Below, piece by piece: positions 50,459 to 59,440 of a DNA stretch of 64,000 nucleotides (positions within the stretch are counted from its first letter, which is position 1; each line of letters opens with the position of its first letter). The DNA is from Psychrobacter sp. GP33 (GTDB lineage: Bacteria > Pseudomonadota > Gammaproteobacteria > Pseudomonadales > Moraxellaceae): NCBI RefSeq assembly GCF_014119005.1, contig NZ_JACGYX010000001.1:310001-374000 (forward strand), read 5' to 3'. Under the pieces are notes generated by a model. The model saw only the letters and a list, made by a program, of their open reading frames with translations, searched no databases and was not told the origin of the DNA. The translations under genes and the position numbers were made by a program.

Positions 50459-50776
50459 ACATGACTCCAGAACTAAATAGCAAACTAATAATTAAAAAAA
50501 TCTGATAGAAGTAAGGTGTTGATCGTGTTGCATAGGATTAATGATGTAATATATAAAATATGTTTAATATAAGAATGCAAAACAACTGTGGTTCATATTA
50601 ATTTGCTATCCTTTTACATGATATTAAATATCAATTGCCATCACTAGTATTTTAGCACATTAATGATAGTGTAAAAGCAGATACCAACTAAGCGCTGATA
50701 TCTGCATTATTAGATATTATATAATAAAGTATGACGGTTCGTTTAGATGCCATTCATATCAATATATTAGCAAAAA
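50459..50776. other. Intergenic region between gcvH and nitroreductase
   Basis: 318 AT-rich bases between genes on the same strand. The length suggests a separate promoter for the nitroreductase. No terminator or operator recognised. Confidence 0.3.
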
Positions 50777-51157
50777 TTATAGCTCGCTTTCGTACTCTTC
50801 AGCAGAGAGCAAACCTTCGTAGTCTTCAAGATTGGTTGCTTTCATTTTGTATAACCAGCCTTCACCATAAGGGTCTGAGTTGATAACTTCAGGCTCGTCT
50901 TCAAGGCTTTCATTGATAGCAATAACTTCGCCTGAGATAGGAGCATAAACGTCAGAAGCTGCTTTTACAGACTCAACAACAGCGATTTCTTCGTCAACCG
51001 TAATGTTAGCACCAACTTCTGGCAATTCAACAAAAACGACGTCACCAAGTAAATCTTGCGCGTGTTCAGTGATACCTACCGTGATAGTACCGTCGTCTTC
51101 TAGGCGCAACCATTCATGGCTAGCGACGTATTTTAATTCTGCTGGAATATTGCTCAT
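50777..51157 (-). CDS. gcvH: Glycine cleavage system H protein
   Basis: This 126-residue protein carries the lipoyl Lys65 in [18 protein letters not shown] and the [10 protein letters not shown]-terminal motif. It shuttles the aminomethyl group between GcvP and GcvT. AAAGGAG precedes the ATG, 118 bases after gcvT. Confidence 0.97.
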   Translation of the reverse strand: MSNIPAELKYVASHEWLRLEDDGTITVGITEHAQDLLGDVVFVELPEVGANITVDEEIAVVESVKAASDVYAPISGEVIAINESLEDEPEVINSDPYGEGWLYKMKATNLEDYEGLLSAEEYESEL

Positions 51158-51275
51158 GGAAAGCTCCTTTAAGGATGGTCAAAAATAAAAACTAGCTCAT
51201 TATAATTGATGATTAATCAGAAATATGATTAATCATCAATCAAATACTATTCGTTACTTATAGTCAAGATTAGAA

Positions 51276-52445
51276 TTAAGCGAATTGCTGTTTACCGTTT
51301 CGTACGAAAGGTAGCTTGAGAACACGAACGTCAACAAACTTACCTTTACCGCGTAAATCAATTTGTACGTTATCATCATCAGATACGTTATCAGGAACGC
51401 GCGCGATGGCAATAGAATTTTTTAAGCTAGGAGAAAAGGTGCCACTGGTGATAACGCCTTTTTGTTCGTTATCTGATCCTTGATTGATAGTGACTTCCAT
51501 ACCTTCACGTAATACGCCACGACTGGTGAGCAATAGACCCACTTGTTTCATTGCAGTGTTATTTTCTTTAGCTTGTTTACGGTTATTAACCAGCGCTTGA
51601 CGACCAATAAAGTCACGCTCGTCTTTTAGTGCCAAAGTCCATGCCATGTTACAGTCGTAAGGACTGATGGTTTCGTCCATATCGTGACCATATAGATTCA
51701 TACCTGCTTCCATACGCAAGGTATCACGAGCGCCTAGACCAGTAGGCTTGATGCCGTTCTTTTTAAGTAATGCGAAGAATGCAGCAGCAGCGTCAGCAGG
51801 CATAATGACTTCAACGCCATCTTCACCCGTGTAACCTGTACGAGCGACAAACCAATTTGGTCCTTCGATATCAGTCAAGTCAGCACCAACAAATGGAGTG
51901 ATGCTCTCAAGCGTATCAGCCCAGTTAGGTTTCGCTTGAGTCAGTTTTTCAACGGCTTTAGGACCTTGTACCGCAAGCATCGCCAAATCGTCACGCTCAT
52001 TTAAAGTAACATCAAATCCTTCTGCCACTTTTTCGAACTGTGCCATGTCTTTATCACGGGTGGCAGCGTTAGATACGATACGATATTCTGTTTCATCAGC
52101 ATTTGATAGATAAACGATCAAATCATCGATGATACCACCTTGCTCGTTCAACATAGGAGAGTATAGAGCTTTACCGACCATTTTCAGTTTATTTACATCA
52201 TTGGCTAATAGTTTTTGTAGCCAGGCTTTGCTTTCTGTACCTTTAATATCAACAATGACCATATGTGAGACGTCAAACATACCAGCATCGGTACGTACGG
52301 CTTCATGTTCATCAATTTGTGAACCATAATGAATAGGCAATTCCCAGCCAGAAAAGTCGACCAATTTACCTTCACTATCAACGTGAGACTGGTAAAGAGG
52401 GGTGCGCTGGGGAGCTTGATTATTCTGATTATTAGTATCGGTCAT
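51276..52445 (-). CDS. gcvT: Aminomethyltransferase, T protein
   Basis: This 389-residue protein begins with [28 protein letters not shown], has VSHM for the folate site, [11 protein letters not shown], and the C-terminal [19 protein letters not shown]. It moves the methylene unit to tetrahydrofolate. It is first in the series, with AAGGA before the ATG, and lies behind the tandem glycine riboswitch. Confidence 0.96.
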   Translation of the reverse strand: MTDTNNQNNQAPQRTPLYQSHVDSEGKLVDFSGWELPIHYGSQIDEHEAVRTDAGMFDVSHMVIVDIKGTESKAWLQKLLANDVNKLKMVGKALYSPMLNEQGGIIDDLIVYLSNADETEYRIVSNAATRDKDMAQFEKVAEGFDVTLNERDDLAMLAVQGPKAVEKLTQAKPNWADTLESITPFVGADLTDIEGPNWFVARTGYTGEDGVEVIMPADAAAAFFALLKKNGIKPTGLGARDTLRMEAGMNLYGHDMDETISPYDCNMAWTLALKDERDFIGRQALVNNRKQAKENNTAMKQVGLLLTSRGVLREGMEVTINQGSDNEQKGVITSGTFSPSLKNSIAIARVPDNVSDDDNVQIDLRGKGKFVDVRVLKLPFVRNGKQQFA

Positions 52446-52603
52446 AACAAATCCTTGAATGTATACTGTAAATACTTAAATTCAATAAGTACTCGTAGCG
52501 TAAAGAGCAAAATTGCACCGTGCAGCCATTGCAATAAAGGGTACCACAAAAAATAAAGCCGTGCGCCAAACAGACGCCATACGTCTGTTTAAGCAAAAGC
52601 CCC
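52446..52603 (-). promoter_or_regulatory. Expression platform of the glycine riboswitch
   Basis: Between aptamer 2 and gcvT lies a hairpin AAACAGACG/CGTCTGTTT (52568-52576 and 52582-52590) followed on the minus strand by a T-rich GGCTTTATTTTTTG stretch, then a GC-richer segment near 52505-52535. The T run is about 13 bases from the stem, so control by termination or by masking is open. Confidence 0.55.
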
Positions 52604-52924
52604 ATCTGTCCTGTGACCTGAGATTTTCAACGCACTCCAAACAATATTTAGCACAATTATAAAGTATAACTATATTAGCTAATCTTTGGCAGTGAGTTTT
52701 CTCCCCTTCGGTGGGTAAGACATCATCTGTTCTTACCGCTCTCCAGATTTGTTATGCCCTAATGTTGATGATTGCAAAAAGCAAATAAACACAGGTGGCA
52801 TATGTTTTTCAGTCCTTTTACCTGAGCGATTAGCAGGGTAGATGCGCCTTCGGTGGTATTATAGCAGATATAAACGAGGCTTAATAAGCGCTGCATCATG
52901 CTATAAAACTCTCTCCTGAAAAAC
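52604..52924 (-). ncRNA. Tandem glycine riboswitch
   Basis: On the minus strand two glycine aptamers stand in a row upstream of gcvT. Aptamer 1 (52924-52804) has a perfect nine-base P1 (GTTTTTCAG with CTGAAAAAC), GGAGAG, CCACCGAAGG and CTCAGGTAAAAGGAC. Aptamer 2 (52748-52604) has P1 ATCTG/CAGAT, GGAGAG, P2 GGTAAGA/TCTTACC, CCACCGAAGGGG and CTCAGGTCACAGGAC. All core motifs of the gcvT riboswitch class are present, joined by a linker of about 55 bases. Aptamer 2 carries a long P3 hairpin. It is expected to turn on the gcv genes when glycine is high. Confidence 0.94.
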
Positions 52925-52930
52925 GCTTTT

Positions 52931-52959
52931 ATTATGAAACGTTAACGATTGTTTTACAA
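52931..52959 (-). promoter_or_regulatory. Sigma70 promoter for the glycine riboswitch-gcvT transcript
   Basis: Minus-strand TTGTAA (52959-52954) and CATAAT (52936-52931) are 17 bases apart. A start about seven bases later would place the first base at the foot of aptamer 1 P1. Confidence 0.7.
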
Positions 52960-53290
52960 GTCATCAAACAGATTAAAATTAAACTGCTCATCAATAGAGG
53001 TTTACCGCTTAATTTAGTTATCCCAAACTTGATGATAATTGTTTTGTTTATTTTAACTATTAAGAAAAGTCATATTTGTCAGTATTCGTGGATCTATCAA
53101 CAATTAATATGGTGCTAGTATTGAAAGCTACTACGTAAAGTCACTACTGATATGAAAGCAAATTATGATAGGCTATCTAGCCCATAATAAAGATTTTATG
53201 TGTAGCAACTACTATTCAGTGGGTAGCATTCCTAACGCACGGTATTATTTCCTGACTATTGTTCTTTTCTAGCTTTTAATAGGTTTTTTT

Positions 53291-53611
53291 ATGCATTGTG
53301 ATATTTATAAATTCCCTAAACATAATGATATGTATGTTTATGTTGCACGCCCTGATTATCCTAATGATACTGATGATATTAAAGACTGGCTAGGCGTATT
53401 GCCAAAAGACTTTCGTGCTAGTTTGGGCGTTAGTAAATTTGTGATGCATTTAGATTTAAGTTCTACAAAAGCTTTGGCACGTGTTGATAAAGATGAGGTC
53501 ATAGCCAAGCTAAACTCGCAAGGGTATTTTGTGCAACTGCCGCCACAAGAGGTGATGCGTAAACAAGCTGAGCTGCGCGCTCTTGAGGCACAAGACAGTA
53601 AATACCACTAA
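53291..53611 (+). CDS. YcgL domain protein
   Basis: This 106-residue protein shows the YcgL family pattern: CDIYKFPKHNDMYVYVA start, LPKDFRASLG, and GYFVQLPPQ. It is cytoplasmic with unknown function. In many gammaproteobacteria it is encoded next to rnd; here the gcv locus lies between them. AGG lies ahead of the ATG at modest spacing. Confidence 0.88.
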   Translation: MHCDIYKFPKHNDMYVYVARPDYPNDTDDIKDWLGVLPKDFRASLGVSKFVMHLDLSSTKALARVDKDEVIAKLNSQGYFVQLPPQEVMRKQAELRALEAQDSKYH

Positions 53612-53852
53612 AGTTGTTACGCTTACTTGAGCCTATATTGTACGTAGGTACACAAGACAATAACTGAATAGAGTAGCCATAAAAAAGGCTGTATGATGCA
53701 TTTTGTTATAAAGTCGTGATAAACTAATAACTTATTAAGCGTATAAGTTTATCGTTCTCTATGTTTAGCTTTAACAGTGAGATATCATTGTGGCGGCAGA
53801 TAGGGTCATATAAGCTTGACGCAAAAATTATAACTCAGGTATCTAAATACGC

Positions 53853-54770
53853 ATGGACTGGTTAAAAAGTATCTTACAAAGCTTACCGCTAGAAAAAATT
53901 AGTGACATTCTCGGTGAGATTGTTATCTGGTGGAGCCAGATGGTGAAAGGGGTTCCGCCTGCTGATTTGCCAGCTTACGCTTATATTGGTGGGGGTATTG
54001 TGGTACTGGCTTTATGGGTATTGGTTGCTCGTATGTTGCCACGTCCATTGGGCGGTATTAGCTGGATGGTATTGTTTTCTGTGCTATTCGCACCTGGTAC
54101 TGCGCTTAGTGACCCTAGTACTATTGCGCCAGCTAGCATTAGTGTCGTTTATGCCGTCATGATGAAAGATATGACAGCAGCAGTGAGTAATACTTTGCCA
54201 ATTTTAGTAGTATTGGTCGTAGGTTTATTTATAGGCTTTGTCTGGCAACTGATTCGCGGGGCATTTGAGTCGAGTTTGGAAGAAGCTCGCCGGCGCATGG
54301 CTATAGATACTGAAGCTAATTTGCAGTTAGCTGGCGGCAATTATATTGCTGAACGTGAAATGGTGGCTGATTTTCAGTCAACTGAGATACCTATCGCCGC
54401 TCCTATGCCTGAGCTAGAGAAAGCTGAACCTAGAGCCACTCAAGTGAGTTTGAATAAAGCTGTTAAGCATGACGCTTCTAAAAATGTTGCTACTGAATCT
54501 GTCGCTCATAAAGTTCTTGTTACTGAACCCGTTCTTAATAAAGAAATTCATAAAGAAAAAGTTATTACTGATACGACAATTTTAACTGCTCCTAAAAAGC
54601 CTAAAATTGAGGGTTTTTATAGTAAAAAAGCGAATGAGAGTAAAGACAGCATCGTAAATAATCTTGATACTACCGACGCTGTTGTCAGTAAAGCTAACAA
54701 TAATGACTTTAAAGAAAATGCTTTACCTAATACCAGTGCTAAGACTGATACTATAAAAGATATAAAGTAG
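53853..54770 (+). CDS. Membrane protein of unknown function with long polar tail
   Basis: This 305-residue protein has hydrophobic segments at about 44-61, 68-86 and 110-135, then a cytoplasmic-type segment ESSLEEARRRMAIDTEAN and a long Lys/Glu/Thr/Asn-rich tail from about 175 to the end that looks disordered. I do not recognise the family. It is followed by a good terminator and then by the MoxR ATPase gene on the same strand. Confidence 0.7.
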   Translation: MDWLKSILQSLPLEKISDILGEIVIWWSQMVKGVPPADLPAYAYIGGGIVVLALWVLVARMLPRPLGGISWMVLFSVLFAPGTALSDPSTIAPASISVVYAVMMKDMTAAVSNTLPILVVLVVGLFIGFVWQLIRGAFESSLEEARRRMAIDTEANLQLAGGNYIAEREMVADFQSTEIPIAAPMPELEKAEPRATQVSLNKAVKHDASKNVATESVAHKVLVTEPVLNKEIHKEKVITDTTILTAPKKPKIEGFYSKKANESKDSIVNNLDTTDAVVSKANNNDFKENALPNTSAKTDTIKDIK

Positions 54771-54837
54771 CACTTATTCTTCAAGCTAAACCGATTATCT
54801 TTCATCACTGTCTTAATCAGACAAGATAAATAAAAAT

Positions 54838-54860
54838 GACACCTACGGGTGTCTTTTTTT
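54838..54860 (+). terminator. Terminator after membrane protein gene
   Basis: GACACC/GGTGTC stem with a TACG loop, followed by seven T. Confidence 0.85.
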
Positions 54861-55007
54861 ATGGCACAGTTTTAAATTGTTGCTTCATACTTGATTTATA
54901 GGACGTTATAGATAGCGAACGCATGAGTATTTTGGCAATCAATGCGGCTGTGCTAACCTCAATGGTTGTTTAACGATTTTCACTATAACAATAACTGAGA
55001 TTTTATT

Positions 55008-55862
55008 ATGATTGATAAAAAAACTAAATTTACTGGCACGCAAAGCTATATTGCCACTGATGATTTGCAACTGGCAGTCAATGCAGCGATGACACTGCAA
55101 AAGCCGCTACTTATCAAAGGTGAGCCGGGTACGGGTAAGACTTTACTGGCAGAAGAAGTTGCCGAGAGTTTAGGGATGCCGCTCATTACATGGCATATTA
55201 AGTCGACCACCAAGGCAGAGCAAGGTCTGTATGATTATGATGCGGTGTCGCGTCTGCGTGATTCACAAATTGGTGACGACAAAGTTTATGAGATTGGCAA
55301 CTATATCAAGCCGGGTAAATTATGGGATGCTTTTACCAGTAAAGAGCGTAGCGTGTTATTGATTGACGAGATTGATAAAGCCGATATCGAGTTTCCAAAT
55401 GACTTGCTACACGAGCTTGATAAGATGTCTTTTTATGTTTATGAGACCGGCGAGACCATTACTGCCGAGCAGCGCCCCGTGGTGATTATTACCTCAAACA
55501 ATGAAAAAGAGCTACCAGATGCGTTTTTGCGTCGCTGTTTTTTTCATTATATTGATTTTCCAGAAGAAGAAACCATGCGCCAAATTATTGAGGTACATTT
55601 TCCTAATATTCAAGAAAAACTGGTTAATGATGCGCTCGATATTTTTTATAAATTACGTAACGTTCAAGGGCTTAAAAAGCCGCCGTCGACCTCTGAATTG
55701 GTCGATTGGTTGACGTTATTATTGGCGGATGATATGGCTCAAGTAGAGCTAGAAGAAAACTTACGCGGTGAAAAGTCTATTCCACCGTTATATGGCGCGC
55801 TGCTAAAAAACGAAGCCGATGTGAATTTATTACAGCGTTTTGCCAATATGATGCGTCGTTAA
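55008..55862 (+). CDS. MoxR-type AAA+ ATPase
   Basis: This 284-residue protein has Walker A GEPGTGKT (38-45), Walker B VLLIDE (116-121), sensor 1 ITSNNEKELPDAFLRRC with the Arg finger region, and a helical lid. It belongs to the MoxR group that acts with a VWA protein as a chaperone or metal-insertion machine (compare NorQ/NorD, RavA/ViaA, CoxD/CoxE). The VWA gene follows after 81 bases. Confidence 0.9.
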   Translation: MIDKKTKFTGTQSYIATDDLQLAVNAAMTLQKPLLIKGEPGTGKTLLAEEVAESLGMPLITWHIKSTTKAEQGLYDYDAVSRLRDSQIGDDKVYEIGNYIKPGKLWDAFTSKERSVLLIDEIDKADIEFPNDLLHELDKMSFYVYETGETITAEQRPVVIITSNNEKELPDAFLRRCFFHYIDFPEEETMRQIIEVHFPNIQEKLVNDALDIFYKLRNVQGLKKPPSTSELVDWLTLLLADDMAQVELEENLRGEKSIPPLYGALLKNEADVNLLQRFANMMRR

Positions 55863-55943
55863 GCGTAAGCTTTACAGCGAAGATTGAAGCTTATGTAAAC
55901 GTTTAAATCATAACCATATCCGCCAATAAGTGATGCGACTCTT

Positions 55944-57167
55944 ATGTTTATCAAACTATTCTACACCTTGCGTACTTACGGTGTGCCGGTCAGTACGCGT
56001 GAGCTGCTTGACTTCAATGCGGCACTTGAGCAAGGACTGATGATGCAGCCGCATTCGGAAGATGCTGAGCTGTTTACCTTTGCCAGTCGTGAAGATATGT
56101 ACCGACTGATTCGGCTATGTATGGTCAAAGACGAGCGCCATTTTGACAAGTTTGATCGAGCAATGGCGGATTATTTTGAGGGTGTTGATAGTCTTGATAT
56201 GGATGAGCTGTTGGCTAAGCTGACTGATATTCCCAAAGAATGGCTCGACTTAAAATTAGACCCAAAAAACCTAACCAATGAGCAGCGCCGACTGCTCAAA
56301 AAATATGGCTCACTTGAAGAGTTGATGAAAGCGCTTGAAGAACGTCTCAAAGAGCAAAAAGAGCGTCATCAAGGTGGCAGTAAATGGGTCGGCACCGGTG
56401 GCACTTCACCATTTGGTGCCTATGGTGATCACCCAGAAGGCGTGCGGGTAGGTGGTGAATCACGTAAACGCAGTGCGGCGAAAGTGTGGGAGCAGCGTAA
56501 ATATCGCAATCTTGACGATGATAGTCAGCTTGGTACGCGCCAGATTCAGATGGCGCTACGTAACCTACGCCAATTTGCGCGTACAGGTAGTGCTAATGAG
56601 CTAGACATCCATGAGACCATCAAACGCACCGCCAAAAAAGGCATGCTCGATATCCATATGCAAGCGGAGCGTCGCAACCGTGTAAAGGTACTGATGTTAT
56701 TTGATGTCGGTGGTAGTATGGATATCCATGTTGAAGCGTTAGAGAAGCTATTTTCTGCCGCGAAAAATGAATTCAAAACTTTGGAGTTTTTCTACTTTCA
56801 TAATTGTCTGTATGATTATGTTTGGAAGGATAATAATCGACGCCATAGTGCACCGATGCCAACCTTTGAGCTGCTTAATAAGTATGGGCGAGAATATCGC
56901 GTTATCTTTGTGGGTGATGCCTCAATGTCGCCTTATGAGCTGATGACGGTCGGTGGTAGCGTCGAGTATATGAATAACGAAGCAGGTATTGTCTGGTTAA
57001 AAAGGGTACTGGCGCATTTTGATAAAGTCGCTTGGCTGAATCCTGAAAATCCAACGTATTGGCAATATACTCAAACCATCAATGAGATTAAGAAGCTGTT
57101 TGATAATAAGATGTATCCGATGACCTTACATGGTGTAGAAGATATGACCAATTATATGGCGCGCTAA
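55944..57167 (+). CDS. VWA domain protein, CoxE-like
   Basis: This 407-residue protein has an N-terminal helical region, a charged coiled-coil-like segment (about 110-142), a Gly-rich loop (144-172), and a von Willebrand A domain starting VKVLMLFDVGGSMD (MIDAS at 254-260; the usual DxSxS is DxGxS here), with a later FVGDASMSPYEL. It pairs with the MoxR ATPase upstream. The client protein is unknown. The ribosome-binding site is weak. Confidence 0.88.
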   Translation: MFIKLFYTLRTYGVPVSTRELLDFNAALEQGLMMQPHSEDAELFTFASREDMYRLIRLCMVKDERHFDKFDRAMADYFEGVDSLDMDELLAKLTDIPKEWLDLKLDPKNLTNEQRRLLKKYGSLEELMKALEERLKEQKERHQGGSKWVGTGGTSPFGAYGDHPEGVRVGGESRKRSAAKVWEQRKYRNLDDDSQLGTRQIQMALRNLRQFARTGSANELDIHETIKRTAKKGMLDIHMQAERRNRVKVLMLFDVGGSMDIHVEALEKLFSAAKNEFKTLEFFYFHNCLYDYVWKDNNRRHSAPMPTFELLNKYGREYRVIFVGDASMSPYELMTVGGSVEYMNNEAGIVWLKRVLAHFDKVAWLNPENPTYWQYTQTINEIKKLFDNKMYPMTLHGVEDMTNYMAR

Positions 57168-57250
57168 ATATATTGGTTTTATTAATGTTGTTTTTAAAGT
57201 AGTTTGACGTTGGGTTTTCAATTAACCACCACAGATTTTCAGTCAAAATA

Positions 57251-57286
57251 AAAACAGCCTCTACTTGATAGTAAAGGCTGTTTTTT
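57251..57286. terminator. Bidirectional terminator
   Basis: AAAACAGCCT (57251-57260) pairs with AGGCTGTTTT (57275-57284), with A and T runs, between the convergent VWA and glycine-zipper genes. Confidence 0.9.
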
Positions 57287-57336
57287 ATAACTTTTCAATC
57301 ATTTATGATAGGTAAGTATTACCTATTCATCAGCTA

Positions 57337-58698
57337 TTAAATTAATGGACGATTCCATGCATCACGTACTGCAAATCTAGCATCCGCCCATTCTAAGCGC
57401 GAGTTACCACGTGAAGTAACCCAATCACGCTGCAAATCTTGCTCTACCAACTCAAACGATTGCTCGTTACCATAACGCTTGCGCTGCGCATAACCATAAC
57501 CGTAAGCATTACGGTAGTCGGTGTCGTAGTTATATTGAGGATTGTAGTATTTAGTTGATATATGCTGGGTACGCCAATATGTGTCTTCTTCCATATTGCC
57601 TTCAAAGGCATTAGCAACCGCGTTACCAGCTGTCGCACCAACGACTGCACCTACAGCGCCGCCTACGACTGAACCAATAGGACCTCCAGCTGCACCGATA
57701 GTCGCGCCTGCTGCTGCACCGCCAATCATACCCGTTCCACTACTAACAGGATTGGCTTCTTTTTGCACTTCATTATGATCAGTAGGATTGACTGCTTCAC
57801 CAACTTCTTGACCGCCAGCGCCACCAACCACTGCACCTGCTAAGCCACCTACCACAGTACCAACTGGACCACCAACTGCTGTACCTACAGCGGCACCAGC
57901 TGCTGCGCCACCCAGTGCACCAGTACCACTAGCGATAGGGTGCGGCTTTTCATGAGCTTCTGAACTATCAGTAGGGTTGACTAGCTCACCTGCTTCATGT
58001 CCGACTTTACTACCAGCGATTGCCCCAACGGCACCACCGACTAATGTGCCGACCGGACCACTAACTGCTGTACCTACCGCAGCACCTGCTGCTGCACCAC
58101 CAAGAGCGCCAGTACCTGTCGCTACTGGATGAGGTTTGTCTTCTTCGTTATGAATAGGCTCTCTATGACCAGCATAATGAGCATAGGCTTTAGGCTCATA
58201 AACTTCACCATTCAAGCGCGCATTGGTTTTGTCCCAACCATCACGCACCATGTCTTTTGCCTGTAGCCAAGTCATGCGCGAATTGCCTTTAACCTCATTC
58301 CAGCGTTGCTCAAGCTCAGACTCGTAATCCTCAAAGCGCGCATTTCTTGGATAATGTGCTCGGGTTGCATAACCAACCGCGTAAGCAGGATGGTAATCCG
58401 TTTCATAATCATAATCTGCCACATAGTATGGACGACCAGTATGCACCTCTTGCCAATAGGCATATTCAACCGTTGGGTCTAGCATCTCACCAACCGAGCT
58501 ACCAGCTACGCCACCAACGATAGCACCAATAGCGCCACCAATAAGCATACCTAAAGGGCCACCAATAGCTCCGATAGCTGCGCCAGCTGCTGCACCGCCC
58601 GTACCACCAACGGCAGTACCGATTGGATGTGAGCCTGGCTCTCCTGTGATGGGATCAGCATTATCATTTACAACGGTATTACGATTAATATTATCCAT
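57337..58698 (-). CDS. Glycine-zipper repeat protein with duplicated Tyr-rich modules
   Basis: This 453-residue protein has four glycine-zipper blocks of about 50 residues (24-73, 189-241, 252-304, 316-367), rich in GGAAAGAAVG and GGPVG patterns. Two homologous 78-residue modules (80-157 and 373-450) align without gaps, sharing YYxxxYxYxTDY, the Y(A/G)xGYAxR segment and the KGNSR/RGNSR-W-A motif near their ends. The order is zipper, module, zipper, zipper, zipper, module. There is no signal peptide. Glycine zippers insert in or associate with membranes. AAAGGA precedes the ATG. I know no function for this architecture. Confidence 0.8.
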   Translation of the reverse strand: MDNINRNTVVNDNADPITGEPGSHPIGTAVGGTGGAAAGAAIGAIGGPLGMLIGGAIGAIVGGVAGSSVGEMLDPTVEYAYWQEVHTGRPYYVADYDYETDYHPAYAVGYATRAHYPRNARFEDYESELEQRWNEVKGNSRMTWLQAKDMVRDGWDKTNARLNGEVYEPKAYAHYAGHREPIHNEEDKPHPVATGTGALGGAAAGAAVGTAVSGPVGTLVGGAVGAIAGSKVGHEAGELVNPTDSSEAHEKPHPIASGTGALGGAAAGAAVGTAVGGPVGTVVGGLAGAVVGGAGGQEVGEAVNPTDHNEVQKEANPVSSGTGMIGGAAAGATIGAAGGPIGSVVGGAVGAVVGATAGNAVANAFEGNMEEDTYWRTQHISTKYYNPQYNYDTDYRNAYGYGYAQRKRYGNEQSFELVEQDLQRDWVTSRGNSRLEWADARFAVRDAWNRPLI

Positions 58699-59440
58699 GA
58701 ATTATTATCCTTTTTACTATTATTGTATAAATTTTGGAGAATGTTAAAGCGATATGCTTACATTTATTTTTATACGTCTTATTATTTGCACTGCTTCATT
58801 GTGTAGAAGAATGTGTAGAACAAACATCTGAAACTTCATTTTAGTTAATAGCTAAATTCTAGCAATCAATCAGCGACCTAATGGTTGACATGCTATGTTT
58901 ATTTTAAGAAACATAAATTTGCCATTATGCTGATAAAGAAATAACGAACTAGAACGCTGTGACGGGTCGATGAGTAATATATCTTAAGAACATGGCAGAG
59001 GTATGTAGGTACTGGGCGTTAACTTTGCAGTAGTTAGGTAAATGATATTGCCGAAATGGTCAGTCTTGTTAATCCGTTAGTATTGATAATAGTCTAGTGT
59101 TTGATTAAGTAAATGTTTAGTAATTTTTATCAATAAAGGAGAATCGGGAACTTAATAGTAGGTTCCGGCATTTATACATCGGAGTATCAACCGTTATAAC
59201 GTAAAACATGGAACACGCTAGCAGTAAAAATTGAACATAAAAACAAATAAACTGCTTAGCAAGCATTGGTATTCCTAAAAAAATATGTTAACATATATTT
59301 AAAATGAATCTTATAAATCAAAGATACTTTGCTTAAGAACTATGATCGCTTAAAAAAGTATTTTTACAAATTGGCTTATAAGAGTTCACCCATTTAAACT
59401 TATTAACTAATCATCGTGATGACCCACTAAGAGAGACACA
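58699..59440. other. Divergent intergenic region between glycine-zipper gene and hmp
   Basis: 742 AT-rich bases. A 12-base-spaced GTGTAGAA direct repeat lies at 58801-58820 and a perfect palindrome at 59283-59296. Otherwise nothing recognised. Confidence 0.4.
59283..59296. promoter_or_regulatory. Palindrome upstream of hmp, candidate operator
   Basis: ATATGTTAACATAT is a perfect 14-base palindrome 145 bases before the hmp start. Flavohemoglobin genes are usually under nitric-oxide-sensing control, but this does not match a site I can name with certainty. Confidence 0.4.

Noticed and set aside
57600..58140. DNA-level tandem repeats that could be a CRISPR or satellite array
   Set aside because: They are codon-phased glycine-zipper repeats inside one open gene, with no constant repeat and unique spacer pattern.
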